From contig JASLGI010000023.1 in the NCBI GenBank assembly GCA_030149685.1, forward strand, positions 1 to 9,730: a stretch of 9,730 nucleotides of DNA, in the 5' to 3' direction. The notes beneath the pieces are model-generated. The model was given only the letters and a program-made list of their open reading frames with translations. It was not told where the DNA came from and did no database searches. This document shows positions 1 to 5,829 of this stretch, piece after piece. Source of the stretch: Bacillaceae bacterium. Its GTDB lineage: Bacteria > Bacillota > Bacilli > Bacillales_A > Planococcaceae. The position numbers and the translations under genes are program-made. Within the stretch, counting starts at the first letter, position 1, and every line of letters starts with the position of its first letter.

Positions 1-1427
1 CCGAGGAATAAGTTATAAATGCGCCATTTCCATAGTAAATGGTCAGCTTTCGATAATTCGAGCAAAGAACGTGTCGATAAGTGAACGTCTTGGATGCTGA
101 GCATTTCTTGACGGAACGCGTCGATTTCTAAACTTAAATCGAAAATAGCCGCCGATGTGTCGTTTCCGTAACTACGAATTTCTTCTTGTAATTCCGTCAT
201 CCGAATCATTCGATGAGAGACTTCGTCGATCGAAGCTGCTTGTTCTTCAGAAATCGCAGCGGTATTCGTAATATCTAAATTAATGTCTTCGATCGCATCA
301 ACAATGGCTGAAAGAAGTGGTAATGATTCTGTCGCTTCCTCTGAAGCTAAGTGCATAATTTTTGTCGTTTCTTCAATCGAGTGAGAGACATCATTCGAAT
401 AAGATTTTAGCACTTGAACATTCGTCGATACTTCATTTAGCGCATCTACAGTATTTTCTGCGAGTTTACGCACTTCTTGAGCGACGACTGCAAAACCGCG
501 TCCGTGTTCACCAGCGCGTGCAGCTTCAATCGATGCGTTTAAAGCGAGTAAGTTCGTTTGCGCGGCAATTTCATTGATGAGTGTGACGACATTTTCGATA
601 TCGTTTACTCGTTTTTGCAATTCACCGAATGTGTCAACGATTTCATCGAACGTTTCTTCTGTTTTTAAAATTTCATGCAATGTATTTTCTAATTTCTTTT
701 GACTGCTTGAAGCGTAGTCGACAGAATCAGATGTTTTTTCTGAAATACGTGTAGCAGATTGAGCGACTTCAGCAATTGAAGCGGTAATTTCTTCTGTTGC
801 AGCAGTGGCCGAGCCGATTTCATCTGTTTGTTGATCGAGGCGATAAATTAAGTCTTTCATAAACATAATTCGTGCATTCGCTTCAACGAGAGTCGATAAG
901 TCCCCTGATAAATGTTCGACGAAAATTTCTGAAAATGCATTCGTTAATATGTGAATATCGACATTCATTGCTCGTTGAATAGAAAGTGTCATCGCTAAAA
1001 TTTGGTCTGGTCCTCGGAACATAGAATGGTATTTTTGTGTAATGAGTGTTTGTATGTAATAGCTAAACTGATTGAAAACGCCGATGACTGCACCGACTTC
1101 TAACTTCTTTTGTTGAAGCTCGGCATAAAAGCGATACGTTTCATCAAAATAATGTTCATCGCGATCGGCGGTGAAAAAACGGCGGACATATTGTTCAATC
1201 GTATGTGCAGCAATCGCTTCTTTACTACTTTTTTGTAAGCCTTCTGTTAATAGTCGCGTTAACGTGGCAAACTCTGACGATAGCTGTTGACTCATTTCGC
1301 GTAAATGGTCTAAATCTTCTTGTCGCAAAGAATGAACTTCGAGTTGTTGTTGGAAGCGGCGATTGACACGTAAATTAGTGCCCTCGTGAAATAAAGTTTC
1401 TAATTGTGAAAAATTGACAGAATTCAT
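1..1427 (-). CDS. Globin-coupled (HemAT-like) soluble methyl-accepting chemotaxis protein with C-terminal CZB domain, partial at window edge
   Basis: About 475 codons are visible; the 3' end lies beyond the left edge. I translated the minus strand by hand. Residues 1-170 are helical, without membrane spans, and resemble the protoglobin sensor of HemAT. Residues from about 190 form the cytoplasmic signalling coiled coil, with the hallmark tip motifs [14 protein letters not shown] and [15 protein letters not shown]. At about residues 457-465 the motif SKADHLLWK matches the start of a CZB (chemoreceptor zinc-binding) domain, whose first zinc ligand is the His of DHxxW. B. subtilis HemAT is 432 residues and ends without CZB, so this protein is longer. 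Expected role: a cytoplasmic receptor signalling through CheW/CheA. Aligned without gaps to HemAT as I remember it, the proximal haem His (H123) falls on Leu104, so haem binding is doubtful. Start: ATG at 1427 has GGAG (1437-1440, read on the minus strand) 9 nt upstream; an in-frame ATG at 1436 abuts that GGAG and is less likely. Confidence 0.85.
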   Translation of the reverse strand, partial: MNSVNFSQLETLFHEGTNLRVNRRFQQQLEVHSLRQEDLDHLREMSQQLSSEFATLTRLLTEGLQKSSKEAIAAHTIEQYVRRFFTADRDEHYFDETYRFYAELQQKKLEVGAVIGVFNQFSYYIQTLITQKYHSMFRGPDQILAMTLSIQRAMNVDIHILTNAFSEIFVEHLSGDLSTLVEANARIMFMKDLIYRLDQQTDEIGSATAATEEITASIAEVAQSATRISEKTSDSVDYASSSQKKLENTLHEILKTEETFDEIVDTFGELQKRVNDIENVVTLINEIAAQTNLLALNASIEAARAGEHGRGFAVVAQEVRKLAENTVDALNEVSTNVQVLKSYSNDVSHSIEETTKIMHLASEEATESLPLLSAIVDAIEDINLDITNTAAISEEQAASIDEVSHRMIRMTELQEEIRSYGNDTSAAIFDLSLEIDAFRQEMLSIQDVHLSTRSLLELSKADHLLWKWRIYNLFL

Positions 1428-1465
1428 CGTTTTCATCTCCTGTTTGAAAGGTATCTATTACTAAT

Positions 1466-1493
1466 AGTATATCTAGCTCTTTAAAATAAGCAA
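1466..1493 (-). promoter_or_regulatory. Putative sigma-A promoter of the chemoreceptor gene
   Basis: On the minus strand, TTGCTT (1488-1493) and TATACT (1466-1471) are separated by 16 nt and lie about 40 nt upstream of the receptor start. No convincing SigD (motility sigma factor) promoter of the TAAA-N15-GCCGATAT type was found in the gap. The rest of the 1428-1699 intergenic stretch is A+T-rich and holds only the palindrome at 1516-1528 and the sodA terminator. Confidence 0.5.
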
Positions 1494-1515
1494 CTTTTCC
1501 TAGTAAAAAATAAGG

Positions 1516-1528
1516 AGAAACAGTTTCT
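1516..1528. repeat. 13-bp perfect palindrome upstream of the chemoreceptor promoter
   Basis: AGAAAC-A-GTTTCT is a 6+1+6 inverted repeat, about 22 bp upstream of the putative -35 element of the receptor gene. The position would suit an activator or a repressor binding site, but I do not recognise the motif, and short palindromes arise by chance in A+T-rich DNA. Confidence 0.3.
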
Positions 1529-1620
1529 AAAGGCTTACTAAATGTAAGAAAAAGTAGGTTCTTTAGAGTTTTTTAAAAAAATGATTGGTCGATGAAAAAT
1601 CCTTTCTATTATATATAGGC

Positions 1621-1656
1621 AAAAAAAGACCTCTAGCCACCAACTAGAGGTCTTTT
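1621..1656 (-). terminator. Intrinsic terminator of sodA
   Basis: There is a perfect 13-bp stem (1624-1636 with 1644-1656) and a 7-nt loop. Read on the minus strand it is followed by a run of seven T. It lies about 45 bp beyond the sodA stop and separates sodA from the downstream chemoreceptor gene on the same strand, so the two are probably separate units. Confidence 0.9.
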
Positions 1657-1699
1657 CAATCATGTAGGATGAAATAATGAATCATAAGGGGAGGTATCA

Positions 1700-2329
1700 T
1701 TATAAGTTAAAGCGTTTTTTCGCTTCTGTGTAGCGTTCTTCAATCTTGTCCCAGTTGACGAGACTCCACCAGTTCTCTAAAAACTCAGGACGACGATTTT
1801 GATATTTTAAATAATACGCGTGCTCCCAAACATCGACGATTAAAAGTGGTTCTTTCCCATCTTTTAAAGGTGTATTTTGGTTAGGAGTGCTTAAAATTTC
1901 AAGCTCTCCTTTGTCATTCATGACGAGCCAACCGTATCCACTTCCGAACTGACCGATCGCAGCTTTGGACATGAGGTCTTTGAAGTTTTCAAAAGACTCG
2001 AACTGTTTGTCGATCGCTTCTTTCAATTCGCCTGCTGGTTCACCACCACCGTTTGGAGCCATTGACTCCCAGAACAATGTGTGGCAATAATGACCACCAC
2101 CATTATTTTGAACCGCTGTACGAATTTCTTCCGGAACTGAATCAATTTTCGTCAAAATTTCTTTGATTGATAATTGATTCCAATCGTCGTAGTTTTCAAT
2201 TGCAGCGTTTAAATTGTTTACGTAAGTTGCATGGTGCTTCGTATAGTGTACTTCAACAGTCTTTGCATCCATATACGGCTCTAACGCATCCATTGCATAA
2301 GGTAATTTTGGTAATTGAAATGTTGCCAT
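1700..2329 (-). CDS. sodA: Superoxide dismutase, Mn type
   Basis: 209 residues, close to the 200-210 usual for bacterial Fe/Mn superoxide dismutases. It dismutates superoxide to oxygen and hydrogen peroxide in the cytoplasm. The metal ligands are all in place: His28, His83, Asp166 and His170 (motif DVWEHAYY). The gateway Tyr36 is present (HHATYVNN). Mn preference is suggested by the GGG at 77-79 and by Gln151 in STPNQNTPL, the second-shell glutamine position of Mn enzymes. One oddity is GGHYCH at 78-83, where the family usually has Asn before the second ligand (GHANH or GHWNH); here it is Cys82. The start ATG has GAGGTG 10 nt upstream. The gene has its own promoter and terminator and is monocistronic. 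It is transcribed divergently from the glutaredoxin-like gene, another redox gene. Confidence 0.96.
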   Translation of the reverse strand: MATFQLPKLPYAMDALEPYMDAKTVEVHYTKHHATYVNNLNAAIENYDDWNQLSIKEILTKIDSVPEEIRTAVQNNGGGHYCHTLFWESMAPNGGGEPAGELKEAIDKQFESFENFKDLMSKAAIGQFGSGYGWLVMNDKGELEILSTPNQNTPLKDGKEPLLIVDVWEHAYYLKYQNRRPEFLENWWSLVNWDKIEERYTEAKKRFNL

Positions 2330-2362
2330 AGTTTTACGTCACCTCACTTTCAAGTTTCCTAC

Positions 2363-2379
2363 GGGAAAGAAAGTTTCCC
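2363..2379 (-). promoter_or_regulatory. Stem-loop at the predicted 5' end of sodA mRNA
   Basis: GGGAAA-GAAAG-TTTCCC is a perfect 6-bp inverted repeat starting about where the sodA transcript should begin (expected +1 near 2380, from the -10 at 2387-2392). Read on the minus strand, two near-copies sit in tandem: TAGGGAAACTT and TAGGAAACTT. It could be a 5' stabilising hairpin or an operator just downstream of the start site. Which one is inference. Confidence 0.45.
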
Positions 2380-2386
2380 TAAGGCA

Positions 2387-2415
2387 ACAATACGACAAAT
2401 AAAAAAGAAATGCAA
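2387..2415 (-). promoter_or_regulatory. Putative sigma-A promoter of sodA
   Basis: On the minus strand, TTGCAT (2410-2415) and TATTGT (2387-2392) are separated by an ideal 17 nt. This lies 58 bp upstream of the sodA start, leaving a leader of about 50 nt. Confidence 0.6.
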
Positions 2416-2465
2416 CTCATTTACAAAGAAAAGTTGAAAGAAATGTTTGATTGAGAGCAATACAT

Positions 2466-2494
2466 TTGAAAATATACCCCGCACTGTATATAGT
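2466..2494 (+). promoter_or_regulatory. Putative sigma-A promoter of the glutaredoxin-like gene
   Basis: TTGAAA (2466-2471) and TATAGT (2489-2494) are separated by 17 nt. The predicted start site is near 2501, about 27 nt before the ATG. The -10 element lies inside the palindrome at 2481-2496, so a protein bound there would be expected to block transcription. Confidence 0.7.
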
Positions 2495-2496
2495 GT
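2481..2496. promoter_or_regulatory. NrdR-box-like palindrome overlapping the -10 element
   Basis: GCACTGTATATAGTGT matches the NrdR box consensus ACACWATATATWGTGT (recalled from the literature) at 14 of 16 positions. Its inner 14 bp form an inverted repeat with one mismatched pair. NrdR is the ATP/dATP-sensing repressor of ribonucleotide reductase genes and of their redoxins. NrdR sites usually come as pairs about 31-32 bp apart. I found only a weak second resemblance at 2455-2470, at the wrong spacing (26 bp). Confidence 0.45.
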
Positions 2497-2527
2497 AAGT
2501 AACAATATAAGTGAAGGAGAATGTATC

Positions 2528-2758
2528 ATGACAAAAGCAACAGTTTATACAACATCAACGTGCCCATACTGCACAATGTTAACAGATTACTTAAAAGAGC
2601 AAGGTATTCCATTTGAAGAGGTGAACGTTCAGTTAGACCCAGAAGCAGGTCAACGTCTCGTAGCAACAACAGGACAAATGGGCGTTCCACAAACAGAAAT
2701 TAACGGTCGTTGGGTCATCGGGTTCGATCCAAACGGTATTCAAGAAGCTTTAAAATAA
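2528..2758 (+). CDS. Glutaredoxin-like (NrdH-like) thiol-disulfide redoxin
   Basis: 76 residues: a minimal thioredoxin fold of the glutaredoxin/NrdH family. The active site CPYC is at residues 13-16, after the first strand (VYTTST). The conserved cis-proline loop (MGVPQT) and the C-terminal GFDP motif, typical of the GSH/partner groove, are present. Expected role: a cytoplasmic electron carrier reducing disulfides, possibly serving ribonucleotide reductase. CPYC is the glutaredoxin-type site, whereas classical NrdH has CVQC or CMQC, so its reductant (thioredoxin reductase, bacillithiol or other) cannot be told from sequence. Start: ATG 2528 with AAGGAG 8 nt upstream; the frame is open further upstream but would run over the promoter. 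It is followed after 21 nt by a small membrane protein gene, and the two share one terminator. Confidence 0.88.
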   Translation: MTKATVYTTSTCPYCTMLTDYLKEQGIPFEEVNVQLDPEAGQRLVATTGQMGVPQTEINGRWVIGFDPNGIQEALK

Positions 2759-2779
2759 GCGTAAAGGAAGGAAAGTGCC

Positions 2780-2950
2780 TTGTTTAAAAAACGACGTCTC
2801 GGACCTTCCAAAACGAGTTGTCAATTGCATACGAAAGAAGCGTTAGAACAGAAGAAAAAAACAGGACGTTTTCAGTTTGAACTGATGCATATCGGTTTAC
2901 TCATCGTCGCTAGTTTTTTCATTATGTACGAATTGATTCTCGCTTCTTAA
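2780..2950 (+). CDS. Small single-span membrane protein, unknown function
   Basis: A 56-residue frame with a TTG start and AAAGGAAGG (2763-2771) 8 nt upstream. The N-terminal half is strongly basic (FKKRRLGPSK, then EQKKKTGR) and should stay in the cytoplasm. Residues about 36-54 (LMHIGLLIVASFFIMYELIL) form one hydrophobic span ending almost at the C terminus. This gives a positive-inside, tail-anchor-like topology. A Cys at residue 14 lies in the basic region. It begins 21 nt after the glutaredoxin-like gene and ends 1 nt before a terminator stem, so it is probably cotranscribed with that gene. I do not recognise the family. Coding support comes from the RBS spacing, the hydrophobic pattern and the placement before the terminator. 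Confidence 0.72.
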   Translation: MFKKRRLGPSKTSCQLHTKEALEQKKKTGRFQFELMHIGLLIVASFFIMYELILAS

Positions 2951-2951
2951 C

Positions 2952-2981
2952 AGCACGGCTCTTTAATGAGTCGTGCTTTTT
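2952..2981 (+). terminator. Intrinsic terminator after the glutaredoxin-like/small membrane protein operon
   Basis: The stem AGCACGGCTC (2952-2961) pairs with GAGTCGTGCT (2968-2977), 10 bp including one G-U pair. The loop is TTTAAT, and the 3' arm runs into five T. It begins 1 nt after the stop of the small membrane protein. Confidence 0.88.
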
Positions 2982-3038
2982 GTATGTTAAAAAACATTAA
3001 AGATTGTCATTTGTCGAAGATTGTTATGTAACTTCCGT

Positions 3039-3044
3039 TATAAT
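3039..3044 (+). promoter_or_regulatory. Putative -10 element of the two-component/uppP operon
   Basis: TATAAT at 3039-3044 is a perfect -10, but no good -35 lies 16-18 bp upstream. TTGTCG at 3011-3016 is 22 bp away, and TTGTCA at 3004-3009 is further. The expected start site near 3051 would leave only about 14 nt of leader, with the AGGAGG at 3052-3057 almost at the 5' end. Confidence 0.45.
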
Positions 3045-3064
3045 GAAAAAAAGGAGGGTGGAAG

Positions 3065-3751
3065 ATGAGTATTCGTATTTTTATTGTAGAAGATGATCCG
3101 TCGATTTATCAGTCATTAGCCGAAGACTTATCTCATTGGGGATATGAAGTAAGTGGTGTGACTGAGTTTGAAGATGTTATGAGTGATTTTACAGCGGTTG
3201 ATCCCGCTTTAGTCATACTCGATATTCAACTTCCAGCATATGATGGGTTTCATTGGTGTCGGATGATTCGAGACGTATCGAAAGTGCCGATTTTATTTTT
3301 ATCTTCACGTGATCACCCGATGGATATGGTGATGGCGATGCAACTTGGAGCGGATGATTACGTTCAAAAGCCTTTTCACTTAGATGTATTACGCGCAAAA
3401 ATTCAAGCACTTCTCCGTCGAACGTATACGTATCATGAACAAGAAGAGACGAGTTTGCTTGAATGGAATGGCGCGATCATCGATTTAAAGAGTGGGACTG
3501 TCCGGAAAGATGAGCGAGCGATCGATTTAACGAAAAATGAATTTTTTATTCTCGCTGCACTCGTCGAATCGGTCGATGAAATTATGTCGCGTGACGTTCT
3601 TATTCGAAAATTATGGGACGATGAGCGGTTCGTGAATGACAACACATTGACGGTCAATGTAAATCGTTTGCGTCAAAAACTCGCAGATATTCAATTAGAT
3701 GAAGCGATTGTGACGAAAAAGGGGCTCGGTTACATGGCGGTGACGGTATGA
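3065..3751 (+). CDS. BceR-like OmpR-family response regulator
   Basis: 228 residues. The receiver domain (about 1-115) has the acidic pocket Glu9/Asp10/Asp11, the phospho-acceptor Asp53 (VILDIQLP), Ser80 (FLSS) and Lys102 (YVQKPF). The C-terminal winged helix (about 125-228) has the OmpR-type recognition segment TLTVNVNRLRQKL and the wing GLGYMAV. It should bind DNA as a phosphorylated dimer and activate an ABC transporter operon. The length and the neighbours (intramembrane-sensing kinase, BceAB-type transporter) place it in the BceR/GraR/YxdJ group. Start: ATG 3065 after AGGAGG (3052-3057), 7 nt spacing. Its stop overlaps the kinase start (ATGA), which suggests translational coupling. A particular paralogue (bceR, psdR or yxdJ) cannot be chosen without alignment. 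Confidence 0.93.
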   Translation: MSIRIFIVEDDPSIYQSLAEDLSHWGYEVSGVTEFEDVMSDFTAVDPALVILDIQLPAYDGFHWCRMIRDVSKVPILFLSSRDHPMDMVMAMQLGADDYVQKPFHLDVLRAKIQALLRRTYTYHEQEETSLLEWNGAIIDLKSGTVRKDERAIDLTKNEFFILAALVESVDEIMSRDVLIRKLWDDERFVNDNTLTVNVNRLRQKLADIQLDEAIVTKKGLGYMAVTV

Positions 3752-4800
3752 AACACTCATTTTGGTGGGGGTATGTGAAAGAACGTCGTACGTGGATTTT
3801 TTATTTTGTATGTGTCCTTCTTTTTTTAGATGCGCTACTTTTACTCGATAATAGTATTACTGCATCGATAGAAAGTATTATATATTTAAATGTCGTGCTA
3901 ATCGTTTCATTCGTTCTCTTTTTTATTTTTCGTTATTCGCGGGAGACGATTTTTTTAAGAAAGTTAGAAGAGTTAAAAGAAACGCCTTCTGCGGATTGGC
4001 AAGACGTCATCGGTGTCGTTGAGCATATGTCGGACGAAATGATGCGTGAAGTGTTAATTGAAATGGAACGAGCGTATCGAGAAGAGCGGACGAAAACACG
4101 TGAATTACAAGTGTTAGAAGCGGACCACCTCGATGCATGGGTCCATGAATTGAAAGCACCACTCACTGCGATGCGGCTCATTATGGACCGCGATCGGATG
4201 AATCCAATTGTTCAAGCACTCGAGTCAGATTGGTTAAGGCTTCATTTATTACTTGATGAACAGTTATACTTGTCGCGTTTAAATACACTTTCTTCTGATT
4301 ATTTATTGCAACGAGTCGATTTATATCCACTCATCATTCAAGAAGTGAAGTTATTATCATCTTGGTGCTTTGAAAGAAATATCGCAGTAGAGTTTGAAGG
4401 AGAAGATTCTTTCGAAGTGTTGACAGATGCGAAGTGGAGTCCTTTCATCGTTCGCCAATTGTTGACGAATGCGGTGAAGTACAGCCCAGAAGGTGGAACG
4501 ATTACGATTTGTTTATCGAAAGAGGGCGAATATCCGTCAATTACAATTACCGATGAAGGTCCAGGTATTCCAGCGACAGATATTCCCCGCATTTTTGAAC
4601 GAGGCTATACAGGGAAAAAAGGGCGCGTATCGAATGCAGCGACTGGACTCGGCTTATATTTAGCGAAGACAGTGAGTGAACGAATCGGTAATTCATTACA
4701 CGTTCAAAGTCGTGTTGGCGAAGGGACGACGATGATTCTTTATTTTACAAAAGAAAATGATTATGACCATTTGCAAACGACACGTGAAACTTCTCAGTAA
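3748..4800 (+). CDS. BceS-like intramembrane-sensing histidine kinase
   Basis: 350 residues. Two N-terminal membrane spans (about 16-33 and 44-61) are joined by a loop of only about 10 residues. This is the hallmark of BceS/GraS-type kinases, which have no extracellular sensor and are believed to read the activity of their partner ABC transporter. The phosphorylated His133 lies in WVHELKAPLTAMR. The ATPase domain shows an N box (LLTNAVKYSPEGG), a G1 box (DEGPGIP), an F box (IFERGYTG) and a G2 box (TGLGLYLAK). The start ATG lies within the end of the regulator gene (4-bp overlap). The uppP gene follows 41 bp after the stop with no terminator between, so regulator, kinase and uppP are probably one transcript. 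Confidence 0.93.
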   Translation: MKHSFWWGYVKERRTWIFYFVCVLLFLDALLLLDNSITASIESIIYLNVVLIVSFVLFFIFRYSRETIFLRKLEELKETPSADWQDVIGVVEHMSDEMMREVLIEMERAYREERTKTRELQVLEADHLDAWVHELKAPLTAMRLIMDRDRMNPIVQALESDWLRLHLLLDEQLYLSRLNTLSSDYLLQRVDLYPLIIQEVKLLSSWCFERNIAVEFEGEDSFEVLTDAKWSPFIVRQLLTNAVKYSPEGGTITICLSKEGEYPSITITDEGPGIPATDIPRIFERGYTGKKGRVSNAATGLGLYLAKTVSERIGNSLHVQSRVGEGTTMILYFTKENDYDHLQTTRETSQ

Positions 4801-4825
4801 GTGAAGCGTTGTATGAGCGAGTCAT

Positions 4826-4833
4826 AAAGGAGG
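4826..4833 (+). promoter_or_regulatory. Ribosome binding site deciding a GTG start for uppP
   Basis: AAAGGAGG ends 8 nt before GTG 4842, which is in frame with the UppP product. An ATG at 4840 overlaps this GTG but is followed at once by TGA in its own frame. A TTG at 4809 is in frame but lies upstream of the RBS. Confidence 0.75.
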
Positions 4834-4841
4834 CTTTTTAT

Positions 4842-5675
4842 GTGAGTATTGAAATGTGGAATTTAGTAAAAGCAATTATCCTCGGCTTTGTCGAAGGAAT
4901 GACAGAGTTTGCCCCGGTATCTTCAACGGGTCACTTAATTATCGTCGATGATATGTGGTTAAAGTCAGAAGAGTTTTTAGGAAAGTATTCAGCGAACACG
5001 TTTAAAATTGTTATTCAATTAGGATCGATTTTAGCGGTCGTTATCGTCTTTTGGAAGCGACTCTTTAGTTTGATCGGCTTTTATAACGAAACAGGTACAC
5101 CGATGCGCGAGCGATTCAACTTACTTCACGTCATTATTGGAATGATTCCCGCGGTCGTGCTCGGTTTTGCGTTAAAAGATTTCATCGATGATCATTTATT
5201 CGGTGTAGAAACTGTTATTTATGCACTCGTTGCAGGGTCATTTTTAATGCTTGCAGCAGATAAGTTCGGCCCGAAAAATCCGCGCGTTACAAATCTTGAC
5301 GAGTTAACGTATCGCCAAGCATTTGCGATCGGGATGGTTCAAACATTGTCCCTTTGGCCAGGGTTTTCTCGAAGTGGAGCGACGATATCCGGAGGGGTCC
5401 TTCTCGGATTGAATCACCGAACCGCTGCGGACTTCACATTCATCATGGCAGTGCCGATCATGGCAGGTGCAAGTTTAGTCTCCGTCTTAAAAAACTGGGA
5501 GTACATGGCGATGGACCATATCGGCTTTTATGCTGCTGGATTCATTAGTGCCTTCGTCTTTTCGTTAATTTCGATTCGTTTCTTCTTGAAATTAATTTCA
5601 AAAGTGAAACTCGCACCATTTGCATATTACCGTTTAGTACTCGCTGCAGTACTCGCTTATATCGTATTCTTTTAA
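4842..5675 (+). CDS. uppP: Undecaprenyl-diphosphatase (UppP/BacA family)
   Basis: 277 residues from the GTG start, the normal size for BacA-type enzymes. It dephosphorylates undecaprenyl pyrophosphate on the outer face of the membrane, recycling the lipid carrier of peptidoglycan and teichoic acid synthesis. Overproduction is known to give bacitracin resistance. Both catalytic signatures are intact: EGMTEFAPVSSTGHL (Glu18, Glu22 and His31 correspond to E. coli Glu17, Glu21 and His30) and PGFSRSGATISGG (Pro173-Gly174, Arg177). About seven to eight hydrophobic segments are visible, consistent with the polytopic fold. The gene is 41 bp behind the kinase gene and ends 6 bp before a terminator. 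Its position between BceRS-like and BceAB-like genes implies a role in defence against antibiotics that bind the lipid carrier; housekeeping copies may exist elsewhere. Confidence 0.95.
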   Translation: MSIEMWNLVKAIILGFVEGMTEFAPVSSTGHLIIVDDMWLKSEEFLGKYSANTFKIVIQLGSILAVVIVFWKRLFSLIGFYNETGTPMRERFNLLHVIIGMIPAVVLGFALKDFIDDHLFGVETVIYALVAGSFLMLAADKFGPKNPRVTNLDELTYRQAFAIGMVQTLSLWPGFSRSGATISGGVLLGLNHRTAADFTFIMAVPIMAGASLVSVLKNWEYMAMDHIGFYAAGFISAFVFSLISIRFFLKLISKVKLAPFAYYRLVLAAVLAYIVFF

Positions 5676-5681
5676 TGAAAA

Positions 5682-5720
5682 CTCCTAAAGTGACGAAGTT
5701 GTCACTTTGGGAGCTTTTTT
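5682..5720 (+). terminator. Intrinsic terminator of the two-component/uppP operon
   Basis: The 13-bp stem (5682-5694 with 5701-5713, one U-G pair) has a 6-nt loop, GAAGTT. Six T follow at 5715-5720. It cleanly separates the regulator/kinase/uppP unit from the ABC transporter unit. Confidence 0.9.
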
Positions 5721-5755
5721 GTTAGCTAAAACGAACGACTGTTTAAAAAGAAGGG

Positions 5756-5761
5756 TATAAG
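5756..5761 (+). promoter_or_regulatory. Possible -10 element of the ABC transporter operon
   Basis: TATAAG lies about 70 bp before the ATPase start in the 5721-5829 gap. No recognisable -35 lies at 16-18 bp. A poor -35 is common at activator-dependent promoters, and BceR-type regulators are activators, but this placement is tentative. A perfect TTAGCTAA palindrome (5722-5729) lies just upstream. Confidence 0.3.
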
Positions 5762-5829
5762 ATATGGGTAACAAGTGAAGGAAGACATCATTTTGAAACG
5801 TATGTCTATCAATTAAAGGAGAGAAGACA

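Noticed and set aside
362..577. Plus-strand open frame of 71 codons
   Set aside because: It lies antisense to the signalling domain of the chemoreceptor, whose conserved motifs are clearly encoded on the other strand; it has no ribosome binding site or domain.
1534..1548. CTTAC-TAAAT-GTAAG inverted repeat
   Set aside because: A 5-bp stem in A+T-rich DNA with no promoter or gene position that gives it meaning; expected by chance.
2455..2470. Second NrdR box upstream of the glutaredoxin-like gene
   Set aside because: Only the inner part resembles the consensus, the outer arms fail, and the 26-bp centre-to-centre distance does not fit the usual 31-32 bp pairing.
2447..2527. N-terminal extension of the glutaredoxin-like protein
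   Set aside because: It would start upstream of the promoter and run over the palindrome; ATG 2528 has the ribosome binding site and gives the normal family length.
3001..3031. BceR-type operator in front of the response regulator gene
   Set aside because: A TGTAA half-site is present at 3027-3031, but no matching TNACA arm lies at the right spacing.
4809..4841. TTG start giving an 11-residue longer UppP
   Set aside because: The strong AAAGGAGG lies downstream of it and serves GTG 4842; the extension has no family counterpart.
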